Below, piece after piece: positions 20,745 to 29,940 of a stretch of DNA of 64,000 nt. The DNA lies in the NCBI RefSeq assembly GCF_004137345.1, contig NZ_SDWV01000001.1, forward strand, positions 186,001-250,000, written 5' to 3'. Under the pieces are notes generated by a model. That model was not told the DNA's origin. It ran no database searches and saw only the letters and a program-made list of their open reading frames with translations. The position numbers and the translations under genes are program-made. This DNA is from Nocardioides zhouii (GTDB lineage Bacteria > Actinomycetota > Actinomycetes > Propionibacteriales > Nocardioidaceae). Within the stretch, counting starts at the first letter, position 1. Each line of letters opens with the position of its first letter.

Positions 20745-21677
20745 TCAGCAGCCCTTCAGGGCCGCGTCGCTCCGGGCCTCGCGCCCCAGGCGCCGGGCCT
20801 GGGCGACGTCGGGGAACACCACGCTCGCGGCGCCGACGAAGCCGATGCGGCCGCGGATCACGCACGTGGTGATCTTGCGCGGGTCGACCTGGGCGACGGC
20901 CTGGGCGAGCTCGAAGAGGTCGGCGGGTGAGGCGTTGGTGGCCATGTGCTCCATCACGGTCAGCACGCCGCGCTCGATGAATCCCGGGCGCGAGGCCTGC
21001 GAGCGGATCCGCGCGTGGATCCCGCGCAGCGTGCGCTGCTGGTTGGCCGACCGATCGAAGTCGCCACCCGCCAGGCCCTTGCGGATGCGGGAGAAGGCCA
21101 TCGCGTTGTAGCCGTCGAGGTGGATCCGCCCTTGCTTGAACCCCTCCTTCTTGAGGTACGGGTCGTAGAACCGGCGCGGGTTGGTCACCGTGATGCCGCC
21201 GATGTCGTCGACCATGTCCTCGAAGAAGGGGAACCGCGTGACCATCACGTAGTCGGGCTCGATGCCGGTGAGGTTGCGCATCGCGCCTGCCATGCCGCGG
21301 GGTCCGGCGAAGTAGAGCGCGGAGTTGATCTTCTCGCGGCCGTGGCCGGGGATGCTGACCCACGAGTCGCGCGGCACGCCGATGGCGGTGGCCGACCCAG
21401 TGCGGGTGTTGATGCCCACCAGCTGGAGCGCGTCACCGCGCGAGCGGGTCATCAGCTGGCCCGGGCGCGCGTCGGAGCCGACCGCCAGGATCCACACGAC
21501 GTCCTCGCCGCCGACGGCGACGCCCTGTGCGTGGCGGATCTTGACCAGGCTGACGTCGGTGGGCTGCACCGACGACTGGGGTACGACGACGGCGGTGGTG
21601 GCCAGCACTGCGGCCAGGACGATCGCCTTCGCGGCCCGGCGCGTGCGGCGTACGACGGCTGTCACGGGGTGTCCCAT
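20745..21677 (-). CDS. LytR-CpsA-Psr (LCP) family cell-wall glycopolymer ligase
   Basis: Membrane-anchored extracytoplasmic enzyme that moves polymers such as teichoic acids or arabinogalactan from lipid carrier to peptidoglycan. The 310-residue protein has one N-terminal transmembrane helix (about 17-34) and an LCP domain. Motifs visible are LAVGSDARPG, TRSRGDALQLV, GVPRDSWVSIPG and FSRIRKG, with the arginines and aspartate that bind the pyrophosphate head. ATG at 21677 overlaps the stop of the upstream lipoprotein gene by one base, so the two are co-translated. Confidence 0.9.
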   Translation of the reverse strand: MGHPVTAVVRRTRRAAKAIVLAAVLATTAVVVPQSSVQPTDVSLVKIRHAQGVAVGGEDVVWILAVGSDARPGQLMTRSRGDALQLVGINTRTGSATAIGVPRDSWVSIPGHGREKINSALYFAGPRGMAGAMRNLTGIEPDYVMVTRFPFFEDMVDDIGGITVTNPRRFYDPYLKKEGFKQGRIHLDGYNAMAFSRIRKGLAGGDFDRSANQQRTLRGIHARIRSQASRPGFIERGVLTVMEHMATNASPADLFELAQAVAQVDPRKITTCVIRGRIGFVGAASVVFPDVAQARRLGREARSDAALKGC

Positions 21678-22294
21678 CACTTCGATCCCTTCGCGACGTC
21701 GTAGCCGAAGATGCGCCAGGCACCTCGCTTGTGGACGAGGAACAGGCGGCCGCGGACGGTCGTGGTGCCGGCCTTGTCGCCGCTGCTCTCGAAGCGCAGC
21801 ACGAAGGCGGCCGTCACGGTTCGGGCCTGCTTGCCCGTGGCCAGGATGTCGAGCGACACCGACTTGTGCCGGGCCGTCACGGAGTCGACGTGCGGGCCGC
21901 GGGTCTGGTTGGTCAGGAGCGCCTTGTCGGCCTTTGCCCGCTGCTCGGCACCGGCGGTGAAGCCGGGGAACGCCGACGGGAAGCTGCTGCGGGGATAGGT
22001 GCCACCGAGGAAGGCGGCGTCCCACCAGCGGTCGACGACCTGGCCGACCTGCCGGCGTACGGCCTTGCGGCGCGCGTCGGGCAGCCGACCGTGGACCCGC
22101 TGGATCTTCGTGGTCGTGGGCATCGCGTGCGAGGCGAGGCTCGCCTGGGCGTCGTTGCGACTGAGCCGCTCCGGCGAGGCGGAGGGCTCGGACGCCGACT
22201 GGCAACCGGTCGCGGAGAGGGGGACGAGCAGGACGAGCACGAGTCCGGCGCAGCGGCGGGCCCACGACGTGGGACCCGACGAACGGCTTGGCAT
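21677..22294 (-). CDS. Putative secreted lipoprotein
   Basis: A 205-residue protein with a basic start, a hydrophobic segment (GLVLVLLVPLSATG) and a lipobox-like cysteine at residue 31 (SATGC), hence likely acylated and on the outer face of the membrane. The mature part has no motif I recognise; the C-terminal half, with alternating hydrophobic residues ending in GAWRIFGYDVAKGSK, resembles small NTF2-like or Mce-associated folds. Tight coupling to the LCP gene suggests a cell-envelope role. Confidence 0.7.
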   Translation of the reverse strand: MPSRSSGPTSWARRCAGLVLVLLVPLSATGCQSASEPSASPERLSRNDAQASLASHAMPTTTKIQRVHGRLPDARRKAVRRQVGQVVDRWWDAAFLGGTYPRSSFPSAFPGFTAGAEQRAKADKALLTNQTRGPHVDSVTARHKSVSLDILATGKQARTVTAAFVLRFESSGDKAGTTTVRGRLFLVHKRGAWRIFGYDVAKGSK

Positions 22295-22500
22295 GACGAC
22301 TCCAGGCAGGTGAGACAGGGTGTTTTCGGGGGCGACATCGCGTCAAAGACGACAATGACTAGTGGTGTGGTCGACACCATGCCTCACACGCCCTCCCCGC
22401 CCCTGCATTTGCGTGCGTGTGCGACTAGCCTTGTGAACGCCCTAGACAGGCACAGTTGTCCAACCCATGCGCGAGTGATTCTGGAAGAGGCGAAAGAAGC

Positions 22501-25500
22501 GTGGCGCAGTCCCCGAACGGGCAGTCCGGCAACCCCACCTCGGTTGCTCCGTCATCTGACCTGGGAGCCAACGAGTGGCTCGTGGAGGAGATGAAGGAGC
22601 AGTACGACAAGGACCCGGCCAGCGTCGGTCCTGAGTGGGCGACGTACTTCGGCAACGGGACGCAGGCGCCCGCGAAGGCCGCCCCGCAGAAGGCCGCCCC
22701 GCAGAAGGAACCTGCGAAGGCCGCCGCGCCGGCCGAGAAGCCGGCCGAGAAGCCCGCCGAGAAGCCCGCCGAGCAGGCCGCCCCCAGGTCGACCGCGAAG
22801 TCGACGCCGCGCCCGGCGGCCGCCGCCGAGGAGCCGGCCAAGGGCACCAGCACGCCCGTCGCCAAGGACCCCAAGCCGACCGCGCCGTCCCAGACCAGCG
22901 ACTCCCCCACCTACACCGTCCTGCGCGGCGCGCCGGCGCGCACCGCCGCCAACATGGACGCCTCGCTGACCGTGCCGACCGCGACGTCCGTGCGCTCGGT
23001 GCCGGTGAAGCTGCTCTGGGACAACCGCACCGTCATCAACAACCACCTCGCCCGCGCCCGCGGCGGCAAGGTCTCGTTCACCCACCTCATCGGCTACGCC
23101 CTCGTCCGGGCGCTGCGGTCGATGCCGGAGATGAACGTCGGCTTCGAGGTCGTGGACGGCAAGCCCAACCTCATCACGCCGGCGCACATCAACCTCGGCC
23201 TCGCGATCGACATGAAGAAGCCCGACGGCACCCGCCAGCTGCTCGTGCCGAGCATCAAGGGCGCCGAGACGATGGACTTCGCCGCCTTCTGGACGGCGTA
23301 CGAGGACGTGGTCCGCAAGGCCCGCGACAACAAGCTCGCCGTCGTGGACTTCCAGGGCACCACGATTTCGCTGACCAACCCCGGCGGCATCGGCACCGTC
23401 CACTCGGTGCCGCGGCTGATGTCCGGGCAGGGCGCGATCATCGGCGTCGGCGCGATGGAGTACCCGCCGGAGTGGCAGGGAGCCAGCGACGAGGCGATCA
23501 ACCGCAACGCCATCAGCAAGGCGATGACGCTCACCTCGACGTACGACCACCGGGTCATCCAGGGCGCGCAGTCGGGTGAGTTTCTCAAGCGCGTGCACGG
23601 CCTGCTGCTCGGCGAGAACGAGTTCTACGACGAGATCTTCCGCTCGCTGCGCATCCCGTACGAGCCGATCCGCTGGTCGCGCGACGTCGTCGCGAGCCAC
23701 GACGACGACATCGTCAAGCAGGCGCGCATCCTCGAGCTGATCCACGCCTACCGGGTCCGCGGCCACCTGATGGCCGACACCGACCCCCTCGAGTACCGCC
23801 AGCGCAGCCACCCCGACCTCGAGGTGGAGTCGCACGGCCTCACGCTGTGGGACCTCGACCGCGAGTTCGCGACCGGGTCGTTCGGCGGCGAGGGCCGGCG
23901 CTTCATGAAGCTGCGCAACATCCTCGGCATCCTGCGCGACTCCTACTGCCGCACCACCGGCATCGAGTACATGCACATCATGGATCCCGAGCAGCGCAAG
24001 TGGATCCAGGAGCGGGTCGAGCAGCCGCACGTGAAGCCGCCCCGCGAGGAGCAGCTCCGCATCCTGCTCAAGCTCAACCAGGCCGAGGCCTTCGAGACGT
24101 TCCTCCAGACGAAGTTCGTCGGGCAGAAGCGCTTCAGCCTCGAGGGCGGCGAGACCACGATCCCGCTGGTCGACGAGATCTGCGAGGCGGCCGCCGAGGC
24201 GGGCCTCGACGAGGTCACCATCGGCATGGCCCACCGCGGCCGGCTCAACATGCTGGCCAACATCGTCGGCAAGAAGTACAGCCAGATCTTCCGCGAGTTC
24301 GAGGGCAACATCGACCCGCGCACCGTGCAGGGCTCCGGCGACGTGAAGTACCACCTCGGCGCCGAGGGCGAGTTCGTGGCTGGGTCCGGCGCCAAGATCA
24401 AGGTCTCCGTGGCGGCCAACCCCTCGCACCTCGAGGCGGTCAACCCGGTGCTCGAGGGCATCGCGCGCGCCAAGCAGGACATCCTCAACAGGGGCGCCGA
24501 CTACCCCGTGCTGCCGCTGCTCGTCCACGGCGACGCGGCCTTCGCGGGCCAGGGCGTGGTGGCCGAGACGCTCAACCTGTCCCAGCTCCGCGGCTACCGC
24601 ACCGGCGGCACCGTGCACGTGGTGATCAACAACCAGGTCGGCTTCACCACCTCGCCCGGCTCGTCGCGCTCCTCGCTCTACGCCACCGACGTGGCACGGA
24701 TGGTGCAGGCGCCGATCTTCCACGTCAACGGCGACGACCCCGAGGCCTGCATCCGCGTGGCCCGGCTCGCCTTCGACTACCGCCAGGCGTTCAACAAGGA
24801 CGTCGTCATCGACCTCGTCTGCTACCGCCGCCGCGGGCACAACGAGGGCGACGACCCGTCGTACACGCAGCCGCTGATGTACGACCTCATCGAGCAGAAG
24901 CGGTCGGTGCGCAAGCTCTACACCGAGTCGCTCATCGGTCGCGGCGACATCACGATCGAGGAGGCCGAGCAGGTCCTCAAGGACTACCAGCTGCAGCTGG
25001 AGCGGGTGTTCACGGAGGTCCGCGAGGCCAGCTCCGAGGCCCCGACCGAGTGGACCACCGTCCCGGACTACCCGGACAAGCCGGCCGGCGACTTCTCCAC
25101 CGCGGTGACGCCGGAGGTCCTCAAGCGGATCGCCGACAGCTACGTCACTCCCCCGGAGAACTTCACCGTCCACCCGAAGGTCATGCCGCAGCTGCAGCGT
25201 CGGTCCGCCGCGATCACCGAGGGCCCGATCGACTGGGGCACCGGGGAGATCCTCGCGTTCGGCTCGCTGCTGATGGACGGTCGCCCGGTGCGCCTGGCCG
25301 GTCAGGACTCGCGACGCGGGACGTTCGTGTCGCGCTTCGCCACGATCATCGACCGGGTCAACGCCGACGAGTGGACGCCCCTGACCAACCTCACCGAGGA
25401 CCAGGCCAAGTTCCACGTCTACGACTCGCTCCTCTCGGAGTACGCCGCCCTCGGGTTCGAGTACGGCTACTCCGTCGCGCGCCCCGAGGCGCTGGTGCTG

Positions 25501-26277
25501 TGGGAGGCTCAGTTCGGCGACTTCGTCAACGGCGCCCAGATCGTCATCGACGAGTTCATCTCCGCGGGCGAGACCAAGTGGCGCCAGCAGTCCGGCGTCG
25601 TCCTGCTGCTCCCCCACGGCTACGAGGGGCAGGGCCCCGACCACAGCTCGGCCCGCATCGAGCGGTTCCTGACGATGTCGGCCGAGGACGCGATGGTCGT
25701 CGCGCAGCCCTCCACCCCGGCGTCGTACTTCCACCTGCTGCGCCGCCACTCGCTCGGCGAGGAGCACCGTCCCCTCATCGTCTTCACCCCGAAGTCGATG
25801 CTCAAGCGGAAGGAGGCCGCCTCGCAGCCGGCCGACTTCGTCGGGGACACGACGTTCCGCCCGTTCATCGGCGACGCCGACGCCGACGCCTCGCAGGTCG
25901 AGACGCTCATCCTGTGCTCGGGTCGGGTGACCTGGGACCTGATGGTCGATCGCGCCAAGCGCGAGAACTCCTCGACGTTCGCGATCGGCCGGATCGAGCG
26001 GCTCTACCCCAACCCCGTCGACGAGATCAAGGCCGAGATCGCCAAGTACCCGAACCTGAAGGCGATCCGCTGGGTGCAGGACGAGCCGCGCAACATGGGC
26101 CCATGGCCGCACTTCCAGCTCAACGTGTGGCCCCAGCTCGATCTCACGGTCGAGCCGGTCACCCGGATCGCGTCCGCCGCCCCGTCGGTCGGCACGGTGA
26201 AGCGCCACATCGAGGAGCAGAAGGCGCTCCTCGACGCGGCGTTCGAGTCGCCGCGCGGTCGCGGCAACGACTACTGA
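22501..26277 (+). CDS. kgd: Multifunctional 2-oxoglutarate dehydrogenase E1/E2 (Kgd type)
   Basis: Actinobacterial fusion of E2-type succinyltransferase and thiamine-dependent E1 of the TCA cycle. The 1258-residue protein opens with a small E1-type helix ([15 protein letters not shown], about 21-35), then a Lys/Ala/Pro/Glu-rich linker (about 55-125) and an E2 catalytic domain without lipoyl domain (about 145-375, with YDHRVIQG). The E1 part follows, with [10 protein letters not shown] and the TPP-binding GDAAFAGQG (from about 677). I prefer GTG at 22501 (GAAAGAAG upstream) over a TTG at 22456 that would add 15 residues. GarA-type regulation is known for mycobacterial Kgd; whether it applies here is inference. 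Confidence 0.96.
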   Translation: MAQSPNGQSGNPTSVAPSSDLGANEWLVEEMKEQYDKDPASVGPEWATYFGNGTQAPAKAAPQKAAPQKEPAKAAAPAEKPAEKPAEKPAEQAAPRSTAKSTPRPAAAAEEPAKGTSTPVAKDPKPTAPSQTSDSPTYTVLRGAPARTAANMDASLTVPTATSVRSVPVKLLWDNRTVINNHLARARGGKVSFTHLIGYALVRALRSMPEMNVGFEVVDGKPNLITPAHINLGLAIDMKKPDGTRQLLVPSIKGAETMDFAAFWTAYEDVVRKARDNKLAVVDFQGTTISLTNPGGIGTVHSVPRLMSGQGAIIGVGAMEYPPEWQGASDEAINRNAISKAMTLTSTYDHRVIQGAQSGEFLKRVHGLLLGENEFYDEIFRSLRIPYEPIRWSRDVVASHDDDIVKQARILELIHAYRVRGHLMADTDPLEYRQRSHPDLEVESHGLTLWDLDREFATGSFGGEGRRFMKLRNILGILRDSYCRTTGIEYMHIMDPEQRKWIQERVEQPHVKPPREEQLRILLKLNQAEAFETFLQTKFVGQKRFSLEGGETTIPLVDEICEAAAEAGLDEVTIGMAHRGRLNMLANIVGKKYSQIFREFEGNIDPRTVQGSGDVKYHLGAEGEFVAGSGAKIKVSVAANPSHLEAVNPVLEGIARAKQDILNRGADYPVLPLLVHGDAAFAGQGVVAETLNLSQLRGYRTGGTVHVVINNQVGFTTSPGSSRSSLYATDVARMVQAPIFHVNGDDPEACIRVARLAFDYRQAFNKDVVIDLVCYRRRGHNEGDDPSYTQPLMYDLIEQKRSVRKLYTESLIGRGDITIEEAEQVLKDYQLQLERVFTEVREASSEAPTEWTTVPDYPDKPAGDFSTAVTPEVLKRIADSYVTPPENFTVHPKVMPQLQRRSAAITEGPIDWGTGEILAFGSLLMDGRPVRLAGQDSRRGTFVSRFATIIDRVNADEWTPLTNLTEDQAKFHVYDSLLSEYAALGFEYGYSVARPEALVLWEAQFGDFVNGAQIVIDEFISAGETKWRQQSGVVLLLPHGYEGQGPDHSSARIERFLTMSAEDAMVVAQPSTPASYFHLLRRHSLGEEHRPLIVFTPKSMLKRKEAASQPADFVGDTTFRPFIGDADADASQVETLILCSGRVTWDLMVDRAKRENSSTFAIGRIERLYPNPVDEIKAEIAKYPNLKAIRWVQDEPRNMGPWPHFQLNVWPQLDLTVEPVTRIASAAPSVGTVKRHIEEQKALLDAAFESPRGRGNDY

Positions 26278-26289
26278 GCGAGACCCGGC

Positions 26290-26466
26290 ATGTACTTTAC
26301 CGATCGCGGCATCGAGGAGCTCGAGCAGCGCCGGGGTGACGAGGAGGTCACCCTGGCCTGGCTCGCCGAGCAGCTCCAGGCGTTCGTCGACGCCCACCCG
26401 GACTTCGAGATCCCGATTGAGCGGCTGGCCGTGTGGCTGGCCCGCCTCGACGATCCGGAGGACTAG
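26290..26466 (+). CDS. DUF6104-type small acidic protein
   Basis: A 58-residue protein 12 bp after kgd, beginning MYFTDRGIEELEQRRGDEEV and ending in ARLDDPED. It is amphipathic and acidic, with no transmembrane segment. A conserved small protein of this size and start is known directly after kgd in many actinobacteria (the DUF6104 family, as I recall it). Its function is unknown; its fixed position suggests a link to the dehydrogenase. Its TAG stop overlaps the TAG stop of the convergent desaturase gene in a shared CTAG. Confidence 0.85.
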   Translation: MYFTDRGIEELEQRRGDEEVTLAWLAEQLQAFVDAHPDFEIPIERLAVWLARLDDPED

Positions 26467-27569
26467 GCCGCGAGCGGCTGCTGCGCCACTGGCTCGGGCG
26501 CCTCGGACGTACGCCGGTCCGGGAGCGCGAGGCGGCAGATCTTCCTCGCCACGCTCATCAGCTGCTTGCGCAGCGGTCCGGTCGTGTAGTCGATGCCGTA
26601 GCGCTCGCAGATCTCCCGCACCTCGGGCGCGATCTGCGGGTAGCGCCGGGCCGGGAGGTCCGGGAAGAGGTGGTGCTCGATCTGGTGGCTCAGGTTGCCC
26701 GACAGCACGTGGAGGAGCGGCCCGCCGGAGATGTTGGCCGAGCCGAGCACCTGGCGGTAGTACCAGTGGCCGCGGGTCTCCTTGCCGTCCGGACCGTCCG
26801 CGCACTCCTCCTCGCTGAACGTCTCGGCGCCGGCCGGGAAGTGGCCGCAGAAGATGATGTTGAACGCCCAGATGTTGCGGACGAGGTTGGCGGTCGCGTT
26901 GCCCGCGAGGGTCAGCGGGAAGAACGGTCCGGTCAGCGCCGGGAACAGGACGTAGTCCTTCAGCGCCTGGCGCCGCACCTTGCGCATGATGCCGGCGTGG
27001 AGGGCCTTGTTCTCCTCGAGCTTGCGGGTGCCCTTGACGATGTTCTCGACCTCGAGGTCATGCATCGCGACGCCCCACTCGAAGAAGAGCATCAGCAGCA
27101 CGGCGTACACCGGGTTGCCGAGGTAGTAGGGGTGCCACTTCTGGTCCTCGTCCATCCGCAGGATGCCGTAGCCGATGTCGCGGTCCTTGCCGAGGATGTT
27201 GGTGAACGTGTGGTGGATGTAGTTGTGGGAGTACTTCCACTGCTCGCCGGGGCAGACGTTGTCCCAGTCGTAGATGCGCGAGTTGAGGTGCGGGTCGCCC
27301 ATCCAGTCGTACTGCCCGTGCATCACGTTGTGGCCGATCTCCATGTTCTCGATGATCTTGGAGAGCGAGAGGGCGGCGACCGCGAGCGGCCAGGCCGGCG
27401 GGAGGTAGAACAGCGCGCGGCCGAGGACCTCGAGCTGCTGCTGGCGCTTCACGACGCCGCGGATGTAGTTCGCGTCGTCCTCGCCGAGGTCGGCGACGAT
27501 CCGCTGGCGCAGGGCGTCCATCTCGCGGCCGAAGGCCTCGAGCTGGTCGGGGGTCAGTCTCTGGTTCAT
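26463..27569 (-). CDS. Membrane fatty acid desaturase (DesA3-like)
   Basis: Diiron acyl-lipid or acyl-CoA desaturase that introduces a cis double bond, probably at delta-9. The 368-residue protein has all three histidine boxes: HNVMH (80-84), HNYIHH (115-120) and HQIEHH (295-300). Hydrophobic segments lie around 50-75, 150-170 and 205-245. ATG at 27569 follows the reductase stop by 11 bp, so electron donor and desaturase are co-expressed, as in the mycobacterial DesA3/Rv3230c pair. Control is probably by the TetR-type regulator encoded divergently. Confidence 0.92.
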   Translation of the reverse strand: MNQRLTPDQLEAFGREMDALRQRIVADLGEDDANYIRGVVKRQQQLEVLGRALFYLPPAWPLAVAALSLSKIIENMEIGHNVMHGQYDWMGDPHLNSRIYDWDNVCPGEQWKYSHNYIHHTFTNILGKDRDIGYGILRMDEDQKWHPYYLGNPVYAVLLMLFFEWGVAMHDLEVENIVKGTRKLEENKALHAGIMRKVRRQALKDYVLFPALTGPFFPLTLAGNATANLVRNIWAFNIIFCGHFPAGAETFSEEECADGPDGKETRGHWYYRQVLGSANISGGPLLHVLSGNLSHQIEHHLFPDLPARRYPQIAPEVREICERYGIDYTTGPLRKQLMSVARKICRLALPDRRTSEAPEPVAQQPLAA

Positions 27570-27580
27570 GGTGTGACCTT

Positions 27581-28669
27581 TCAGAGGTCGACGACGCAGT
27601 CGCCGACGGGAGCGGAGACACAGATCTGGATGTCCTCGTCGGGGAGCGAGGACTCGGAGCCGGTGAGCACGTTGCGTACGGTGCCCTCGGCCTTGCGGGT
27701 GGTGCAGGAGAAGCAGATGCCCATCCGGCAGCCGAAGACGGGGCTCAGGCCCGCCTCCTCGGCCTGCTCGAGGATCGAGGCACCCGTGTTGGTGACCTGG
27801 CGGTCGGTCTTGTCGAAGGTGAGGTCGCCCTCGGCCGCGCCGCTGGAGGTCGTCGAGGGCTTGAACAGCTCGAGCCGCAGCCGCGGGTTGTCGGCGTACG
27901 CCTCCCGCACCAGGTCGATCATCCCAGCGGGACCGCAGGCCCAGGTGTCGGTGTCGCGGTAGCCGGGGACGAGCCGGCGCAGCTCCAGCTCGTGGAAGAC
28001 GGCGTCGCCGTGGCGCAGGTGGACCGCGACGTCGTTGTCGTCCGCGGCGATCCGGGCGAGCTCGTCGGCGAAGATCTGGTCGGCCTGCGAGCGGGCGTAG
28101 TGCAGGAACGTGACGGGCCGACCGGCACGGCCGTCGTACCCGTCGCGCAGCAGCGTGCGCACCATCGACATCGCCGGCGTGATGCCCGACCCGCCGGTGA
28201 TGAACAGCAGCGGGTCGATGCCCGGCGTGGCCGGGCTGACCGGAAGCGTGAAGACGCCCTGGGCCTGCGTCAGGTGGAGCAGCTGGCCCGGCTCGGCGTC
28301 GACGAGGTACTTGCTGACCTGTCCCTCTGCGTGCGCGCGGATCGTCAGGGTGAACTCCTCCCCCGCGCCCGAGGCGGCCGAGGAGATCGAGAAGCAGCGG
28401 GTCATCCGGCGCGCGGAGCCGGGCAGGTCGAGTCCGACCTGGACGTACTGGCCGGCGCGGTGGCCCCGCCACGTGGCGGTGGGCTGCACGGTCAGGGTGG
28501 CGACCGGGGCGCCCGCGGTCTCGGTCTCGCGGGTCACGGCGACGACCCGGCCGCGCACCTCGTGCGCCGCCCACATCGGGTTGACCCGCGACAGGTAGTG
28601 GTCGACACCGTGCGGCGACGTCAGCGCCGCCACGGTGCGTGAGCGAGCGATCCTCGTCATGGCGATCAT
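27581..28669 (-). CDS. Ferredoxin-NADP-type reductase with C-terminal 2Fe-2S domain (desaturase electron donor)
   Basis: Passes electrons from NADPH through FAD and a 2Fe-2S centre to the desaturase. In the 362-residue protein the FAD-binding RCFS is at 91-94, the nicotinamide-binding GGSGITP at 159-165, and the plant-type ferredoxin cysteines at 314, 319, 322 and 350. I chose ATG 28669 because AAGGAGG lies five bases upstream; a GTG at 28702 falls inside the operator palindrome and is rejected. Domain order matches mycobacterial Rv3230c, the DesA3 partner. Confidence 0.93.
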   Translation of the reverse strand: MIAMTRIARSRTVAALTSPHGVDHYLSRVNPMWAAHEVRGRVVAVTRETETAGAPVATLTVQPTATWRGHRAGQYVQVGLDLPGSARRMTRCFSISSAASGAGEEFTLTIRAHAEGQVSKYLVDAEPGQLLHLTQAQGVFTLPVSPATPGIDPLLFITGGSGITPAMSMVRTLLRDGYDGRAGRPVTFLHYARSQADQIFADELARIAADDNDVAVHLRHGDAVFHELELRRLVPGYRDTDTWACGPAGMIDLVREAYADNPRLRLELFKPSTTSSGAAEGDLTFDKTDRQVTNTGASILEQAEEAGLSPVFGCRMGICFSCTTRKAEGTVRNVLTGSESSLPDEDIQICVSAPVGDCVVDL

Positions 28670-28685
28670 CTCGGCCTCCTTGTTC

Positions 28686-28703
28686 AGTGAACGTGTGTTC
28701 ACT
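28686..28703. promoter_or_regulatory. Perfect inverted repeat, probable TetR (FabR/DesT-like) operator
   Basis: AGTGAAC-GTGT-GTTCACT: two perfect 7-bp arms around a 4-bp spacer in the 102-bp divergent region between the reductase/desaturase operon and the TetR gene. It sits 17 bp before the reductase start codon, just upstream of its AAGGAGG, where bound repressor would block transcription. From memory it resembles the Pseudomonas DesT site (AGTGAACG...TTGACT). Confidence 0.75.
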
Positions 28704-28771
28704 CAATAGTGACGGAGGGGACGGCACAGGTCAACGGGTCGACACGTGATCCGCCGCACTACGATCACGCC

Positions 28772-29419
28772 ATGGCCGAGGACGAGGGCACCACCGAGTC
28801 GCGCGCCGAGCGCAAGGAGCGCACCCGGCGCGCCATCCTCGACGCTGCCCTGGCGCTGGCCGCCGACTCCAACCTCGCGGCGATCTCGCTGCGCCAGGTC
28901 GCCAAGCAGGTCGGGGTGGTGCCGACGGCGTTCTACCGGCACTTCGGGTCCCTGGAGCTGCTCGGGCTCGCGCTGGTCGACGAGAGCTTCCGCTCGCTCC
29001 GGCTGATGCTGCTCGACGTGTGGCGCCACGCCCCGGAGTACCGCGACTTCATCGACGGCTCGCTGCCGATCGTGGCCGACCACGTGCGCGACAACCGCTC
29101 CCACTACGCCTTCATCGCGCGCGAGCGGGTCGCCGGACCGCCGCGGGTCCGCGAGGCGATCAACCACGAGATCGCGCTGATCACCCGCGAGCTCTCGACC
29201 GACATCGCCCGCAGCGGGGCCGCCGAGCAGTACTCCAGCACCGACATCGGCCTGCTGGCCGACCTGATCGTGTCGTTCGTGGTCACCATGGCCGAGCGCC
29301 TCGTCGAGGACCCCGACTCCGAGGCGCGCACCCTCGACCAGGCCCGCACCCAGCTGCGGATGCTGCTGGTCGGCGCGCTCAACTGGCGTTCGCGCGAGCC
29401 GGCTGACGGAGGCCGTTGA
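28772..29419 (+). CDS. TetR-family regulator of the FabR/DesT type
   Basis: A 215-residue repressor-type protein. The N-terminal helix-turn-helix spans about residues 15-60 and includes AISLRQVAKQVGVVPTAFYR, followed by HFGSLELLGLALVDES. That segment and the C-terminal QLRMLLVGALNWRSRE closely match E. coli FabR and P. aeruginosa DesT as I remember them, which sense the saturated to unsaturated acyl-CoA ratio. ATG at 28772 was chosen; an upstream alternative start near 28709 would add a sequence without family character. It is divergent from the desaturase operon across a palindrome, so it probably controls that operon and itself. Confidence 0.87.
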   Translation: MAEDEGTTESRAERKERTRRAILDAALALAADSNLAAISLRQVAKQVGVVPTAFYRHFGSLELLGLALVDESFRSLRLMLLDVWRHAPEYRDFIDGSLPIVADHVRDNRSHYAFIARERVAGPPRVREAINHEIALITRELSTDIARSGAAEQYSSTDIGLLADLIVSFVVTMAERLVEDPDSEARTLDQARTQLRMLLVGALNWRSREPADGGR

Positions 29420-29940
29420 TGGGCCTCGCCGCCGACCTCGACTACACCCACCACTCGGCCAATCCCCTGCACCGGCTGGTCCGCTGGGGCGCCGGCACCC
29501 GTCCTGGCGGCTGGCTCTTCGCCCACTCCCTGCGCCACCTCGACGACGTCGTCGGTCGGCTCACCCGCGGACGGCACAGCGCCCCGAGCCTGCTCGCCGG
29601 GCTGGCGGTCCTCGACGTGACGACCACCGGTCGCAAGTCCGGCCAGCGTCGTACGAGCCACCTCATCGCGACGCCGTACGCCGGCACGCTGGCGCTGCTC
29701 GGCACCAACTTCAGCCAGCCGTCCACCCCGGCGTGGGTGCTCAACCTCGAGGCCGACCCGCAGGCGACGGTGACCTACCGCGGCGTCTTCCGCGAGGTGG
29801 TCGCGCGGGCCGCGACGGCGGGCGAGACCGACGAGGTCTTCGCCCTCGCCGGGGAGTTCTACCCCGGCTACCTCAGCTACCGCGAGCGGGTCGGGACGAG
29901 CCGGCGGATCCGGGCGTTCGTGCTGGAGCCGACGGTCTGA
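29419..29940 (+). CDS. F420-dependent nitroreductase-family (DDN/DUF385) protein
   Basis: A 173-residue split-barrel flavin/deazaflavin enzyme. The signature TTTGRKSGQRRTSHL (about 68-82) and the following GTNFSQPSTPAWVLNLEADP match the deazaflavin-dependent nitroreductase family, which reduces quinones or unsaturated lipids with F420H2. The ATG overlaps the TetR stop (TGATG), so it is co-transcribed with the regulator. Substrate unknown. The stop abuts the stop of the convergent SDR gene (TGATCA). Confidence 0.85.
   Translation: MGLAADLDYTHHSANPLHRLVRWGAGTRPGGWLFAHSLRHLDDVVGRLTRGRHSAPSLLAGLAVLDVTTTGRKSGQRRTSHLIATPYAGTLALLGTNFSQPSTPAWVLNLEADPQATVTYRGVFREVVARAATAGETDEVFALAGEFYPGYLSYRERVGTSRRIRAFVLEPTV

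Noticed and set aside
20735..20753. GGCTGCTCAGCAGCC palindrome after tRNA-Arg as a terminator
   Set aside because: The loop would be a single base and the palindrome overlaps the LCP stop codon, so it is more likely coincidence.
22552..26805. A 1417-codon minus-strand frame opposite kgd
   Set aside because: It is an antisense shadow of kgd, rich in Val, Arg, Leu, Asp and His as expected from reverse-complemented GC3 codons.
28670..28702. Extended start of the ferredoxin reductase at GTG 28702
   Set aside because: The codon lies inside the operator palindrome and a perfect AAGGAGG is placed five bases before ATG 28669.
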